DNA from: Topomyia yanbarensis
Taxonomy: Eukaryota; Arthropoda; Insecta; Diptera; Culicidae
DNA length: 64,000 nt
NCBI RefSeq assembly: GCF_030247195.1
Contig: NC_080672.1
Coordinates: 310,318,627 to 310,382,626, forward strand
Direction of reading: 5' to 3'
Shown: one piece after another, positions 1 through 10,409 of the stretch
How positions within the stretch are numbered: the first letter of the stretch is position 1
How the letters are laid out: each line of letters opens with the position of its first letter
Program-made: the position numbers and the translations under genes
The notes under the pieces: generated by a model
What the model was told of the DNA's origin: nothing
Databases searched by the model: none
What the model saw: the letters and a program-made list of their open reading frames with translations, nothing else

Positions 1-491
1 TACTATTTTTCGTTTTTTGAAAAATATGTGCGTCGGACAGCAATTGAATAATAATTGTACAGAATGAATAATAATCATACAGAAAGTTTAAAAATTTTGT
101 AACTATGTTGTATAATATTTAAAAAAACATTGTTTGAAATGACTAATAACATCAATTCTCTTAATAGCTACATCATAAAGACACCCAAACGTATTTATGC
201 GTGCAAATCAATAAAATTTATCATTTAACTACACACCATTTAAAATTCGATACATTTTAAACGTTATTGGCATACACTGGAACCATTAAATCTTCATTCG
301 TGAAAATTTACTTATATTTAGATTAAATTGTCAGCCATTTTGTATGAATTTCGAAAATCTGACATCAAAATCGTAATCTGCGACCCCAAAAACCGTGGTA
401 TGTACATTTGCAGGTCAATCAAAACCATTTTCGACTTTTGGCCAGGTTTTTGGGGAAATCCGCCACTGTGCGTCGGTGACTTTTGAGACTT
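1..491. other. AT-rich stretch, nothing recognised
   Basis: No long reading frame, TIR pair or known repeat was recognised here. The DNA is AT-rich and resembles the non-coding background of the rest of the window. Confidence 0.5.
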
Positions 492-494
492 TTA

Positions 495-680
495 GGCCGA
501 TGACATGCTTACGCGATTTACGATGCGGTAGCGGTAAGCGAAGCGAATGCGTTTGACCTATCTCTTTGGTGTGTGCATGTAGAACGCGTAATACTGTCAT
601 AGTAAAAGCGGGGCGAACGCGGCAAAACACTATGACGCGTCCGCAAACGCTTCGCTTTCCGCTTCAGCTTGTCATCGGCC
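495..680. mobile_element. Fold-back MITE flanked by TTA (PIF/Harbinger-like)
   Basis: The ends GGCCGATGAC and GTCATCGGCC are inverted repeats, and both sides carry TTA (492-494 and 681-683), the target-duplication size used by PIF/Harbinger elements. A second inner pair of arms, rich in AAGCGAAGCG and CGCTTCGCTTT, makes the whole unit self-complementary. It has no coding capacity at 186 bp. Superfamily assignment rests only on the TTA flanks and is inference. Short open frames in both directions are side effects of the palindrome. Confidence 0.7.
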
Positions 681-875
681 TTAGATTTATTGGCATTTAT
701 AGTTTTATTATTATCTTATTGAATATGATTCCAAATGCAATTTCAAATCAAAATGCTCACACCAAATTTTTTCCAAAGCGTTAAGATATATTGGTTTCAA
801 TAAACACAGTTCATTCGTTTTGTTACGTTACGACCCCTTATTAGTTACTCGCATGTCACCATCAAGTACAATAAT

Positions 876-1405
876 GACAACGCCGGTGGTGGAGTGGTAA
901 GCGTGACCGCCACTCATTCCAGTTGGCCTGGGGTCAATTCCAGCTGAGGTCGTTGAGATTTTTCTGAGGTGAAAAAATTTGTGGTCACGTCTTCCTTTGG
1001 AAGGGAAGTAAAGCCGTTGGTCCCCGGTCTATGAGTTTGGTGGATCGATATCTAGTCCAGATAGTGAAGTAACCTCTCTAGCGTCGGTAAAGAAGAAGTG
1101 ATCCAGCTTTTATACTCTTACTAACAAAAATATCCTCCTCCTGTGATACTTGTGGAGTGCGCAGTAGTATATAGGGCCTCTAGCAAAAACAAGTATTGGA
1201 CTAACCATTCCTTCCCTTTCCTACCGCGATCTACGTTCGGGCCTGGCCGGCACCGGTATTGATCAATAAACACTTTAGGATTACCAGGAGTTGCACATTG
1301 AAAGATGTTTCGCTACCCCCTAGCATAATTATCTACTTATTCTCTGTGCAAATTCAGCTAATTCAGATCGATAACGTTGCCAGGGGTGGACGCACAAGCT
1401 CAAGC
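876..1405 (+). mobile_element. tRNA-derived SINE, about 530 bp (copy 1)
   Basis: The 5' end holds a pol III A-box-like TGGTGGAGTGGTAA and a B-box-like GGGTCAATTCC about 40 bp later. The body matches the copy at 26866-27375 over its whole length, ending in the same CACAAGCTCAAGC motif. The B box has drifted from the GGTTCAATTCC of the other copy, so this copy looks older. A possible degenerate duplication (TCACCATCAAGT at 856, TCACCATAAGT at 1406) flanks it, but the left one sits 8 bp from the apparent start, so it is weak. Confidence 0.75.
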
Positions 1406-2099
1406 TCACCATAAGTTTTTCAAAATGCGCTCAAAATGTTTTTTATAACCTTTCTGTTGACATCAAAGAGCCATAGTTGAATCATCAGCCTACAAACTAT
1501 ATCATATTTTAAAGAATGTCAAACGAATCTTGATTTCCTCTGAAGTCTTCAAAACAACCAGCTAGATGGAAACTTGGTGAGTTATGTTGGATGAAACTAT
1601 AGGCGAAAGAGTTTTATCATTTTCTAATTCTAATCCAAAATAAAATATCATATAGTTCTGCTTTAATCATCATTTAAAATAGCTTTCGAGGAATAGGTTT
1701 TATATATGCCATAATCAAATATTCAATTCCTCTAAATAAATATGTTACAACTCGGCGAATAGAATATCAAGCTCATCATAAATAATCAATTATAGGGAAG
1801 TGATTACATTTTCTTTATATATGTAACGTTTTTCGGAAGATTAGTTCCTGTAACTCTGCTGGAGCTGTACAGGAAACAGGCATGGAACCCATGGCGAGAG
1901 TCCGGTACAAAGATTCGCATCGATCTTTAAATTATTTTTTTACGATATAGCTTACCCAGACGAAAATACGGAATTACGTCTGGTTTGGCTCGATACTAAT
2001 ACAACCATAGAAATCGACCGATTCAGTCCACAAACGAGCGGAGCCGAAACATATAGATACTGAAAAACGGTTAGGTTGAGTGATGCACACATAGGGATG
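1406..2099. other. AT-rich stretch, nothing recognised
   Basis: No coding or repeat structure was recognised. The minus-strand frames around 1952-2216 are short, overlap each other and do not resemble any family I know. Confidence 0.4.
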
Positions 2100-2347
2100 C
2101 CACATTGAAATCTGTGTTTCGGCCAAAAAAATCTTTTTACCATCTGTTATGACTACAACAGGAAAACAATCTATGAAAATCTGTGACAAATTTCCAAAAA
2201 ATCTGTGAAAAATCACAATATTTCCAAAAATCTGTGAAAATCTGTGAAATTTTTATCAAAATGTCAAAAATCTGTCATCTGTGAGAAAGAGTCTGTGATA
2301 AAAATTGTGAAAAAAATCTGTGACATCACAGAAAAATCTGTGAATAT
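2100..2347. repeat. Degenerate AAATCTGTGA-type repeat tract
   Basis: The phrase AAATCTGTGA or close variants (ATCTGTGAAAAA, TCTGTGATAAAAA) recurs about a dozen times with irregular spacing. It is bounded by GCACACATAGGGATG on the left and AACCCAGGCACACACATG on the right. It is neither a clean microsatellite nor coding. It could be a decayed minisatellite or the core of a larger repeat. Confidence 0.65.
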
Positions 2348-2520
2348 CGTAACCCAGGCACACACATGTAGAGCTACCGAAGTTGGCCATTTCAAAGTTT
2401 CGGTATATTTTCGACAATAGGGTTTTATACCGCAGTGGGCAATTGCATGATCTATTACCAAAAAGATAACAGATTTTTACCCTAAAGTAATAAGAACGAA
2501 CAGATCAGAATTTCAGAGGA

Positions 2521-2594
2521 GTGATTAGAAAATTGAGTCTCTCTCTTCTGAAATCAGAGGATTTCAGAAGAGGGAGACCCAATTTTCTAATCAC
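2521..2594. repeat. Long hairpin, 35-bp arms with a 4-nt loop
   Basis: The arms 2521-2555 and 2560-2594 are complementary with two mismatches, around the loop AGAG. The arms start with GTGATTAGAAAATTG. The compact shape suggests a fold-back element or the product of an inverted duplication. No target duplication was identified. Confidence 0.8.
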
Positions 2595-3112
2595 TATACT
2601 CTAATATCCAAGCACCTTTATGTCTATTATTTGAAAACTATTATCTTTTCATTTAGTCGTCCTCTTAATAGTGAGTCACGAAATTAATTTTTTCCAAAAT
2701 TCTGACAGACAAATATTTTTTTCGGCAACATTTCACAAATATCATTTTCGAAGACACTTTGCAGCGGTTACGAAATGTAAATTTCCCTTATTTAACAGAT
2801 CTAGAGAAATAGAAAGTTTTAACAGATCTGTACAAAATAAATATTTGCAATTTATAGTAGATTTAAAAAAAATAAGATTGAAGCAAATTTGACAAATGTA
2901 ACAAAATGTCAAAGAAAGAGCGTTACACGCTTGTGATCTGTAAGGCCAAAAACAAACAAAAACATTGAACAGTGACCCTCAATACATCTATTACGACGCA
3001 CGTAACTATATCAAATCCATGACCAAAACTATTTCACATGATTTTAAGCTTTTTATACGATAACAAATGATGAAAAACGGGTTTTCATGTTTTTTTTTCT
3101 GTTTAAATTTTT
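2595..3112. other. AT-rich stretch, nothing recognised
   Basis: Poly-T and poly-A runs and a 73-codon open frame at 2671-2892 without recognisable domains. I regard that frame as chance. Confidence 0.4.
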
Positions 3113-3511
3113 GTTTCAAGTTCATATATTTATTTTGCTTTTCTGGGTTTCTTGTTGTAGAAAAAAAATTCAGGTTTTTGTAAATTCGGTAATAGAAATC
3201 TATCCAAGTGATTATCGTATTCAATCTGGATTATTCAGTATTCACGTTAACAACTGCAATCCGGAGAAAAGGAACTAGAAATGAGAAGATTGCATAATTT
3301 GTTTGATGCTGATGTTTCAAGTTCATATATTTATTTTGCTTTTCTGGGTTTCTTGTTGTAGAAAAAAAATTCAGGTTTTTGTAAATTCGGTAATAGAAAT
3401 CTATCCAAGTGATTATCGTATTCAATCTGGATTATTCAGTATTCACGTTAACAACTGCAATCCGGAGAAAAGGAACTAGAAATGAGAAGATTGCATAATT
3501 TGTTTGATGCT
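3113..3511. repeat. Perfect tandem duplication, 201-bp period
   Basis: Bases 3113-3310 recur at 3314-3511 with no difference that I could find. Each unit contains a poly-A run after TTGTTGTAG. The short identical minus-strand frames in the two units are a consequence of the duplication, not evidence of a gene. Lack of divergence implies a recent duplication or an assembly artefact. Confidence 0.9.
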
Positions 3512-4380
3512 TCGCCTACTTCTCCAAGGCAAGTTGTGAACGTTACGTTTCGTATAGCAAAGTTAGTGGAAGTTATATTTCACACTCTTCTATATGGCTA
3601 TCGTAGTCACAATAGCTCAAGTTGGTTAATGGACGAACAATCTTCAATTTCAATTCACTGAATTCACATCTAAGCAATCTAACAAAAAATAATATGGGGG
3701 ACTCAATCAAATTATTCTTGTCATATAAGATATTTTAAATAGCCCCAATACCGATTTTTTTAATTTTATTTTCTTATATTTGAGCAAAAAACACGACATT
3801 TTCAAACAGCTGTAAAAACCGAATGGGATTAATTGGGAATGTTTTCTTCGTGGAACAGTGAGAGGAAACTCAAAATAATCTTTCCCTTTTAACAGATTTA
3901 CTCAACATTGCCCGACAACGTACATTTTTTTACTAACGATAATGTTGAAAATTGGAAAAAGTGGGCAGATTTATAAAACCTACTTAAATATGAAAAAGAA
4001 ACCAAAAATGGACCCCAATCGATTGTAGTTGCTGGAGTTTGATATAAAAAGCACAATTTTGTTTTATATATTGACTTTGGGTAATTAGTTTTTGAGCAAT
4101 CTGAAAAATTGTGGGATTTTGGCTTTCAAGCTAATAAAATGTGTAAAAAAATCACTGTTTTCAATTTATTGCATACAAAAATTACCGAACGAAAGCATTA
4201 GAGTATGTTTCGAAGAACAATTCAAGCTAAAAATATGGACAAATAAGCAAAAACAATATTTTTTTTCTATTTTGGCCAGGATTTGAAGTTAATTACGCCT
4301 CTGTGCGACGGAAGTATGGTTAATAGAGTGACAAAAAAGATCTCCGTCAGGCTAGCCCCCTTCCCCCGTCGAAAAACCCC
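3512..4380. other. AT-rich stretch, nothing recognised
   Basis: No supported gene or repeat was found. The 64-codon frame at 4092-4286 lacks any recognisable motif. Confidence 0.4.
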
Positions 4381-4560
4381 TTATAAACTTCAGGCACGTT
4401 GGTCCGGTAGCGGGACTTCTTCGATTTGCTTCAATTTTGGAGCCAGAGCTCCTGGTTCCTACCAGGAATCGACTCAGGAGTGGGCCGTTTTCAAAAAATC
4501 TTTTTTTTCTGAGCTGTACGACAATTCTAAAGAAGTTTGACTAATGTAACCTCAAACAGC
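4381..4560 (+). repeat. Fragment of dispersed repeat family A
   Basis: The phrases AACTTCAGGCACGTTGGTCC, GATTTGCTTCAA and CAGGAGTGGG recur, in either orientation, at 33180-33360, 43085-43300 and 58985-59130. The open frame across it (4283-4540) has no recognisable domain. Family identity is unknown. Confidence 0.55.
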
Positions 4561-4667
4561 GTTTGACGACCCGTATGGGAATAACGAATCGCGTGCATAA
4601 GTTGCTTCAATATTTTTTCAATATTTATGCATTGTAAATGTGAAAAATAAAACCCTAGTGTTGCGAT

Positions 4668-6276
4668 TGTGCCTTTCTCATCTACACACCAAAAAATAAT
4701 GAAATTTAAACGACATGTAAATCAATACGAATGTAAACATACAACGATTGAATCAAAAATTTGATTGGAAATTACATTAAAATCAATTGGAGCATCAAAC
4801 AGCATACAATTTTCCACTTTCATTCGTGTAATATTACATGTCATTCATTTTACACCAGTTTTCGAGTAAAAATACATTAAAGTGCATTGGTTTTCCGTTT
4901 AAAGAAACTGTAATTTTCAATCCACGTGTAAAATAATAAAAAAATTGTGGTGGGTCTTAATTTTACATTTATATTCATGCTCCAAATATGTGCATGAAAA
5001 TAAACTTAAAATTACAAAATATTTTTGTCTGTGTATGCAAACTATGATTCATTATCTGGTTATGTTAAAAATAATTGTGGAATTGTCTATTATATTCTTA
5101 TTATACTTAGCACGTATCCCACGACTACCACGAAAGTCGACTCTGACACAATATAAACAAGAAAGTACAGTATTTAACTAGCTTAATCAGGATGAGTTCA
5201 AAGTATTTTCATGTGATCATATTTTCAAATGCTGGTGGAATGGGTTTGGAAGTGGAGGGGATGGGGGTTAGTAGAGTGAGAGTGGAGGATGCGTCAGAAA
5301 CACTTTATCTTGTTTCGGTGTGCGGGGTAGATGAAAGGAATGCAGATATGAGGGTGATCCTAGGGAGGGGGGATCAACGGGGTAGATGTAAGGGTAAGGG
5401 GAGGGAGCTATGCAACACCCTACTGCGTATTATATCTTCTATTTGGAATTTGTTTTGAGAAAATCGGTTCAGTCATCACCGATGAATCATGTGACTTTAA
5501 TTGTGGAATATACCCGGAAACAATATATTCAAAGAATGTTTGATTGGCATTCAGTGATCTAAATCTACGAACCGATTAAATTTGGTGACCATTCCAATAG
5601 ATTTTTAGTTTCTGAGCCGTTACGATTGTAAAGGTGTATATGAGAAATTCCAGTGCGACTTTACTAACCAAACTGTAACTTTGAAACCAAAAGTCAGACC
5701 GAATGAAATTCAATAGCAGTTAGTAGAATTACTGTATCTTTCATTTGAAACCAAGTTTGTGAAAATCGATCAAGAATTTGTGGGGAAATAGGCGTGACAT
5801 TAGTTTAGTAACTCGACGAGTTCCCGGGTACATCAAGAATGGTCATAGGGTGCCAATAATGTAGTCAAAGCTGCTTTGAATGATTATTTGTGATCTAGAC
5901 CAGCAAATTTAAGTAATGTCGATCCCATTTTAATATGTATTACAACATTTGGACATCATGGTGGTACCAGTTTATATGGAAATTTGCTGTGTGACCGCAC
6001 CCTTCAGCCCGTAACTCCGGAACCGGAAGTCGAATCAAATAAACATTCAATAGCATCTTATGGGAGCGCTGTACCTTTCATTTGAAACTAAGTTTGTGAA
6101 AATCGGTTCAGCCATCTCTGAGAAAATTGTGTGAGTTTAAATGACTCACACAGCCATTTTCCGATCTCGACGAACTAAATTGAATGGTGTATGACACTCG
6201 GCCCTCCGGGCCCCTGTTAAAACGTCGACTTTTAGAGTGATAGCATAGCGTTTCTTTATATGAGAAAGAGAAAACG
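4668..6276. repeat. Dispersed repeat related to the 3.8-kb element
   Basis: The right part (about 5960-6265) is homologous, in inverted orientation, to 23900-24260 inside the left 3.8-kb element. Shared blocks are the GGCCCTCCGGGCC core, the GAGAAATGGCTGA-type block and TCCGGAACCGGAAGTC. The ends read GCCTTTCTCAT (4671) and ATGAGAAAG (6260), suggesting short inverted termini. The interior includes a strongly purine-rich, G-rich segment at about 5210-5410. No reading frame supports a protein. Exact boundaries are uncertain. Confidence 0.55.
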
Positions 6277-6458
6277 GCTCAGTTAACTTAATACAACAAG
6301 TCATGTCATACATATCAAATTTGTACAAATACTAAAATTTTTCAGCGGTACGTGACATTAGCTGCATCTGAACTAACAACACAATGTGTAGTCTAGTCCA
6401 CTCCAGTTATAACTCTGACATTGCTCACCTTGCTTTGGAGTATCGTTTACTATTTTAT

Positions 6459-6575
6459 CCATCCGAAAGTCGCGCAAATGGCCCACTGAACGAGCAGCCG
6501 CTGGTGCGCTAAGACGATTTCGCTAGATTTTCAGAGCAGCGTGCACTCAGTGCACTAGCGCGACTTCCGGAAGGT
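6459..6575 (+). mobile_element. Short MITE, about 117 bp (copy 1)
   Basis: The ends CATCCGAAAGTCGCGC and GCGCGACTTCCGGAAGG form imperfect terminal inverted repeats. A second copy lies at 38433-38542 in the opposite orientation, sharing the internal GTGCACGCTGCTCTGAAAA block. It is too short to code. Confidence 0.7.
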
Positions 6576-6674
6576 TATGGAACATTTTCCATTTTATTTG
6601 GAACATTCTGTGCATTTTTTCTATTTTTTTTATTTCTGTGCTATACTAAGTGCTTCAAATTTACATTATTTCAT

Positions 6675-6830
6675 TTGGTAAGTTCAGAAGGGTGTACCCC
6701 ATTAAGTATGAATAAGTTTGGTATAAGTTCGTTAGGTATAATGAACGATAGGCATAAAGACAGGCATAATGGACGTTATGCATGATGGATGGTTGGTATA
6801 ATGGATGTTGGCATAGCATAGCATAGCAAA
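6675..6830. repeat. Degenerate GGCATAATGGATGTT-type repeats
   Basis: Variants of GGTATAATGG, AGGCATAA and TGGATGTTGGCATA recur through this segment, ending in GCATAGCATAGCATAGC. A similar phrase recurs near 7107-7140. The minus-strand frame at 6661-6960 runs through this low-complexity sequence and is probably spurious. Confidence 0.55.
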
Positions 6831-7400
6831 AGTGACCGCACACATCAAGGGTAGATGATACAGTGAAATCTTTATCTACAATAGTATAATTCACTGCACA
6901 CCTGGCCATGTCCTTACAATTGCTACTTAGGAAGATGCGGGTAATCCACGCATACTCCATGGGTATTACGGATGTTAGATTTTGTTAGTAGGGAAGGAAA
7001 TAAGGTGTGGTTTTGGGGTGATGTTTCTGTCGTGCATATGAATTGAAAAGCAATAAATATATAATTACAAATTAAAATATAATCGGAAGGAGCTCATCGA
7101 TAATAGGATGGTTGGCATAGTGCACATTAGGCATAAATTATCATGTGTCACTTTAAAGAACTAAAACTTTTTGACGGTGGTGGCCTCGGGTGGTAAGAGC
7201 GTGAATGTTTGAACTTAACTTTATGGCAGAATTATTCTTGAAGCAGATCAAACTCTACCATCTTTCTTCAAATAATAGAAACAGAGCGAATGCTTGGCAA
7301 AACTCAGCTTGCGTTAATTTATCAACGTACAACCGATAAGTTGCACATGACTAAAATAGGCTCTTGTTTGAAAACAATCTCATTTGTATTCAGGCATGAA
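6831..7400. other. Stretch with nothing recognised
   Basis: AT-rich with no supported gene. A weak echo of the GGCATA repeats is present near 7107-7140. Confidence 0.4.
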
Positions 7401-7630
7401 TCCCGAGCAAACGTAAAGTCATAATACCCTCATACTCATGGGGTTGGGCATGGGTGTTTGAAATGGGTTCAACCCACGAAAACATCATCGTCATGGTCCG
7501 GTAGATCCCATAGAAAAACCTTACGTATATTTATGGGTTATTGAGACCATTTTATGGTGTTTTAATGGTTGTGAAAGTGGGCACGGACCACGGCTGTGTG
7601 GTGTTTGAACCCATGAGTATTTGCTCGGGA
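7401..7630. mobile_element. MITE with TCCCGAGCAAA termini
   Basis: The ends TCCCGAGCAAA (7401) and TTTGCTCGGGA (7620) are perfect 11-bp inverted repeats about 230 bp apart. The interior has repeated CCCATG/CATGGG and ATGGGTT phrases. An isolated TTTTGCTCGGG at 11615 may be a broken terminus of the same family. No clear target duplication was found. Confidence 0.7.
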
Positions 7631-8006
7631 TAACATACAGTATTTTAGATCAGTTTTTACATACATGCAATCGTCCAAGAAAAAAATATGTGCCTTAAGG
7701 AACAGCTCATGAAAGAAAGAATTATGCATTTTATTATTCATTTAACGAATATTCGAATATTGCTGCTTCTATATTGATCATATCTTATATTATTCAGTTC
7801 AATGATTATATTATTGAGATTATCAAGGATAGAACTACGGAAACTGTCGAGAGAGAGTCTTTTCGTGTACTGTGACGAGTTACCTAAACAAAGCAGGTAT
7901 CGTCACAAACATACCATCCTTAGCCTAATGCTAATGCTGTCCATAATGCTAAAAATTTCTATAAGATGCAATGGTTGATTGATGTTCATTTTTAATTTTG
8001 CAAATA

Positions 8007-10407
8007 CAGTAAGATTCCGTTTTTGGCACGTTTCGTTTTTGGCATGCTCCCATTTTGGCACACTCCGATTTTGGCAACATTCTTGTTGTACATAATAAGT
8101 CTTTTACAACTGTGCAATAAATATTTTTTTTATATCAATTGACGTCACATTTGACTTTATTTCCAAACATGAGGTCATATTAACCCTCAAAGGGGCAAAT
8201 CATTTTTTTAAAATTTTGTTAAAATTGTCTCATAGTTTCAATTCATTACTGTGATAATTTTGAGATGTTTTTCGCTATGTTGTTTTGAAACAGTGTTATG
8301 CATTTAAGGGTTAACTATATTGTACACTATGCGTGTTGTGTTTAATGATCACAATAAGTATAGAAATGTATTATTTATGTATAATATAACTGGTAACAGT
8401 GTAACTAGTGTCTGACGGAATCAATTTTTATAGTAAGACCCAGAGCACTTTAAGAGTCAAGTAAAGAGGAATGCGCTACACTGCATAATAAGACTAGTTC
8501 TGGCGAAAATTTTCAATAGAACCTTAGTAACATTGCGAGCCTCTTTCTCTTTGGATTATTACGACGTCAATACAAAACTAGGCACTAAATATTCAGTACA
8601 TATCGAAAGCTGACCATGGTGCGTCCCAAAGACGTATTTGGGATTACAAAACTGATTGCCCCCAAATAGTTTGGTTTAGCTGTGCAACATTTGTTAGTTA
8701 TTTTTTGGCAACTTTTTTCGAATGAATGGAATTAGGGTGGTCCTTGTGGTTGAGGTGTTCAAAGTATCGACTGTTTAGATTTTACCTACGAAATGCCCTA
8801 CAATATAATAACACAAATGAATTGAAGCAAGTTTGCTAAATAAACAAGGCTATCTATAGTAGTTAATCTGTTATGATTTTTTTTAAGATTTAAGGTAGGG
8901 TGGCTCTTGAAAAATAGGGTTGCTTATATTATATTTTGATGTGTTAATTTCTCGCAAATGCATTGTTCTAGATATTTTTGTAAATTTTTTTTTGGAGCAC
9001 ATTTTCACAGTAGCACTGATGTTTCAATCCCTTTTGTTTGGATAGTTGCAAGTGATTTATACAGGTTTTCTTTAAACCTAACTATCTTCAAACATTGCAA
9101 TTTGATTTTCAATCTCTCAATTCCAATTGGAAGATCGACGATTGGTTAGTTATAGGGAACAAAATTTATGTATTTTTTAAAAGAGCTATGTTTTTAACAA
9201 AATTGTTAATTAATATTCACGAAAGAAAAGATAACAATCCCAGGAGCGAATGTCATGATAACATTTATCACACTTTGAAGCTTTTTTTATTATTGTATTT
9301 TTTGCGAAGATTTAGGAATAAAACATTTATTTCTAGATATATTTTTCATAAAAAAATGTTAAAATTAATTTTGTCAAGTATTTTTTTAAATGTCATGTAG
9401 CGCCATCTACATAAGTTATAAAGTATAAATGTCTTCAGTACATGTGTTAAAAATATCAAACAAACAACTTTGCCGAAGAAAGTTTTTTGATAGAACACCT
9501 CTGTCAAAAGATAGAACTGATCTAGATCAGTTTCTACTTATCTAGATCAAAACCGAAGTTGTCAAAATAATTATTATTTCCATCTAAGATACTTTTCTAA
9601 AGACACTAATCCTCCAGGATATATACCCAAGGTGCTAGAGGTTTTGAGCGTCAAAATTAGCATTCTACCCCACCGTACGACGTCTGAATTTGATAAAAAC
9701 ACGAAAAAATTGAATTTGCTTATTTTTTTCATATCATTCCATTTAACCCATTCATACCCATGTTTGTGGACAACAACGTTTTCAAACAGCTATAACTTTT
9801 AATTGAGGCGAGATTTGCTCACAAAAACAAGTAAGACTCATTAATGTGATTGTTGCCTTTAATTTGAGTATTAAGAGTTACAAGGATCAGCTCTAGAACT
9901 GAAGTTATTGCAATTAGTCTGATTGAATTCCAATGGAGCAGTACTGCCAGAGACAGTTTGCGTTGACGACGGAAAATGGTTTTTTTCATATATCTTCGTT
10001 ATGGTGCAATATTATTGAAAACTGATAAAACTTAGCAATTTAGACTGTCGTTGGCTACGTTTTCCACGTAATTGGACTATTGTAATTATTCTAGAAGAAT
10101 TGTATTGAGCATTAGAAGGTAAAAATTGACCAGCTTCTGGAGCTGTCATGGAAGCACCTATCTTTATGAAAATAGACTTTTCGTGTTTCTTGACCCCACC
10201 GTTTTCAAGGAAAAATAGTGTTGAAACCCTACATGCACTAGAAAAAAGTTGGACATAAAAGGGTTAACATATGACTAAAAATCTTTGAAACATTTTTGAA
10301 ATCGTAAATTGAAAATCTAAAGTTTAAAAAAAAGGTACCATTTTTGGCACGGTTCCGGTTTTGGCAACTGAAAACAATAAAATTGTTGCCAAAACGGAAT
10401 CCTACTG
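8007..10407. mobile_element. Pogo/Tigger-like element, 2.4 kb, non-autonomous
   Basis: The left end CAGTAAGATTCCGTTTTTGG (8007) and the right end TGCCAAAACGGAATCCTACTG (to 10407) are inverted repeats, each bordered by TA (8005-8006 and 10408-10409). CAGT termini with TA duplication are typical of pogo-type Tc1/mariner elements. Further GGCAC/TTTTGGCA phrases repeat just inside both ends. No transposase, DDE motif or HTH domain was recognised inside, so this is a deleted or captured derivative. A TTAA-flanked MITE is nested at 9747-10263. Confidence 0.75.
9747..10263 (-). mobile_element. TTAA-flanked MITE (piggyBac-like), copy 1
   Basis: TTAA flanks both sides (9743-9746 and 10264-10267), and the element begins CCC and ends GGG, as piggyBac-type elements do. 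Termini CCCATTCATACCCATG and GGACATAAAAGGG are short imperfect inverted repeats. A homologous copy in the opposite orientation occupies 35160-35678. The 517-bp length and lack of reading frame mark it as non-autonomous. It is inserted in the pogo-like element. Confidence 0.8.
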
Positions 10408-10409
10408 TA

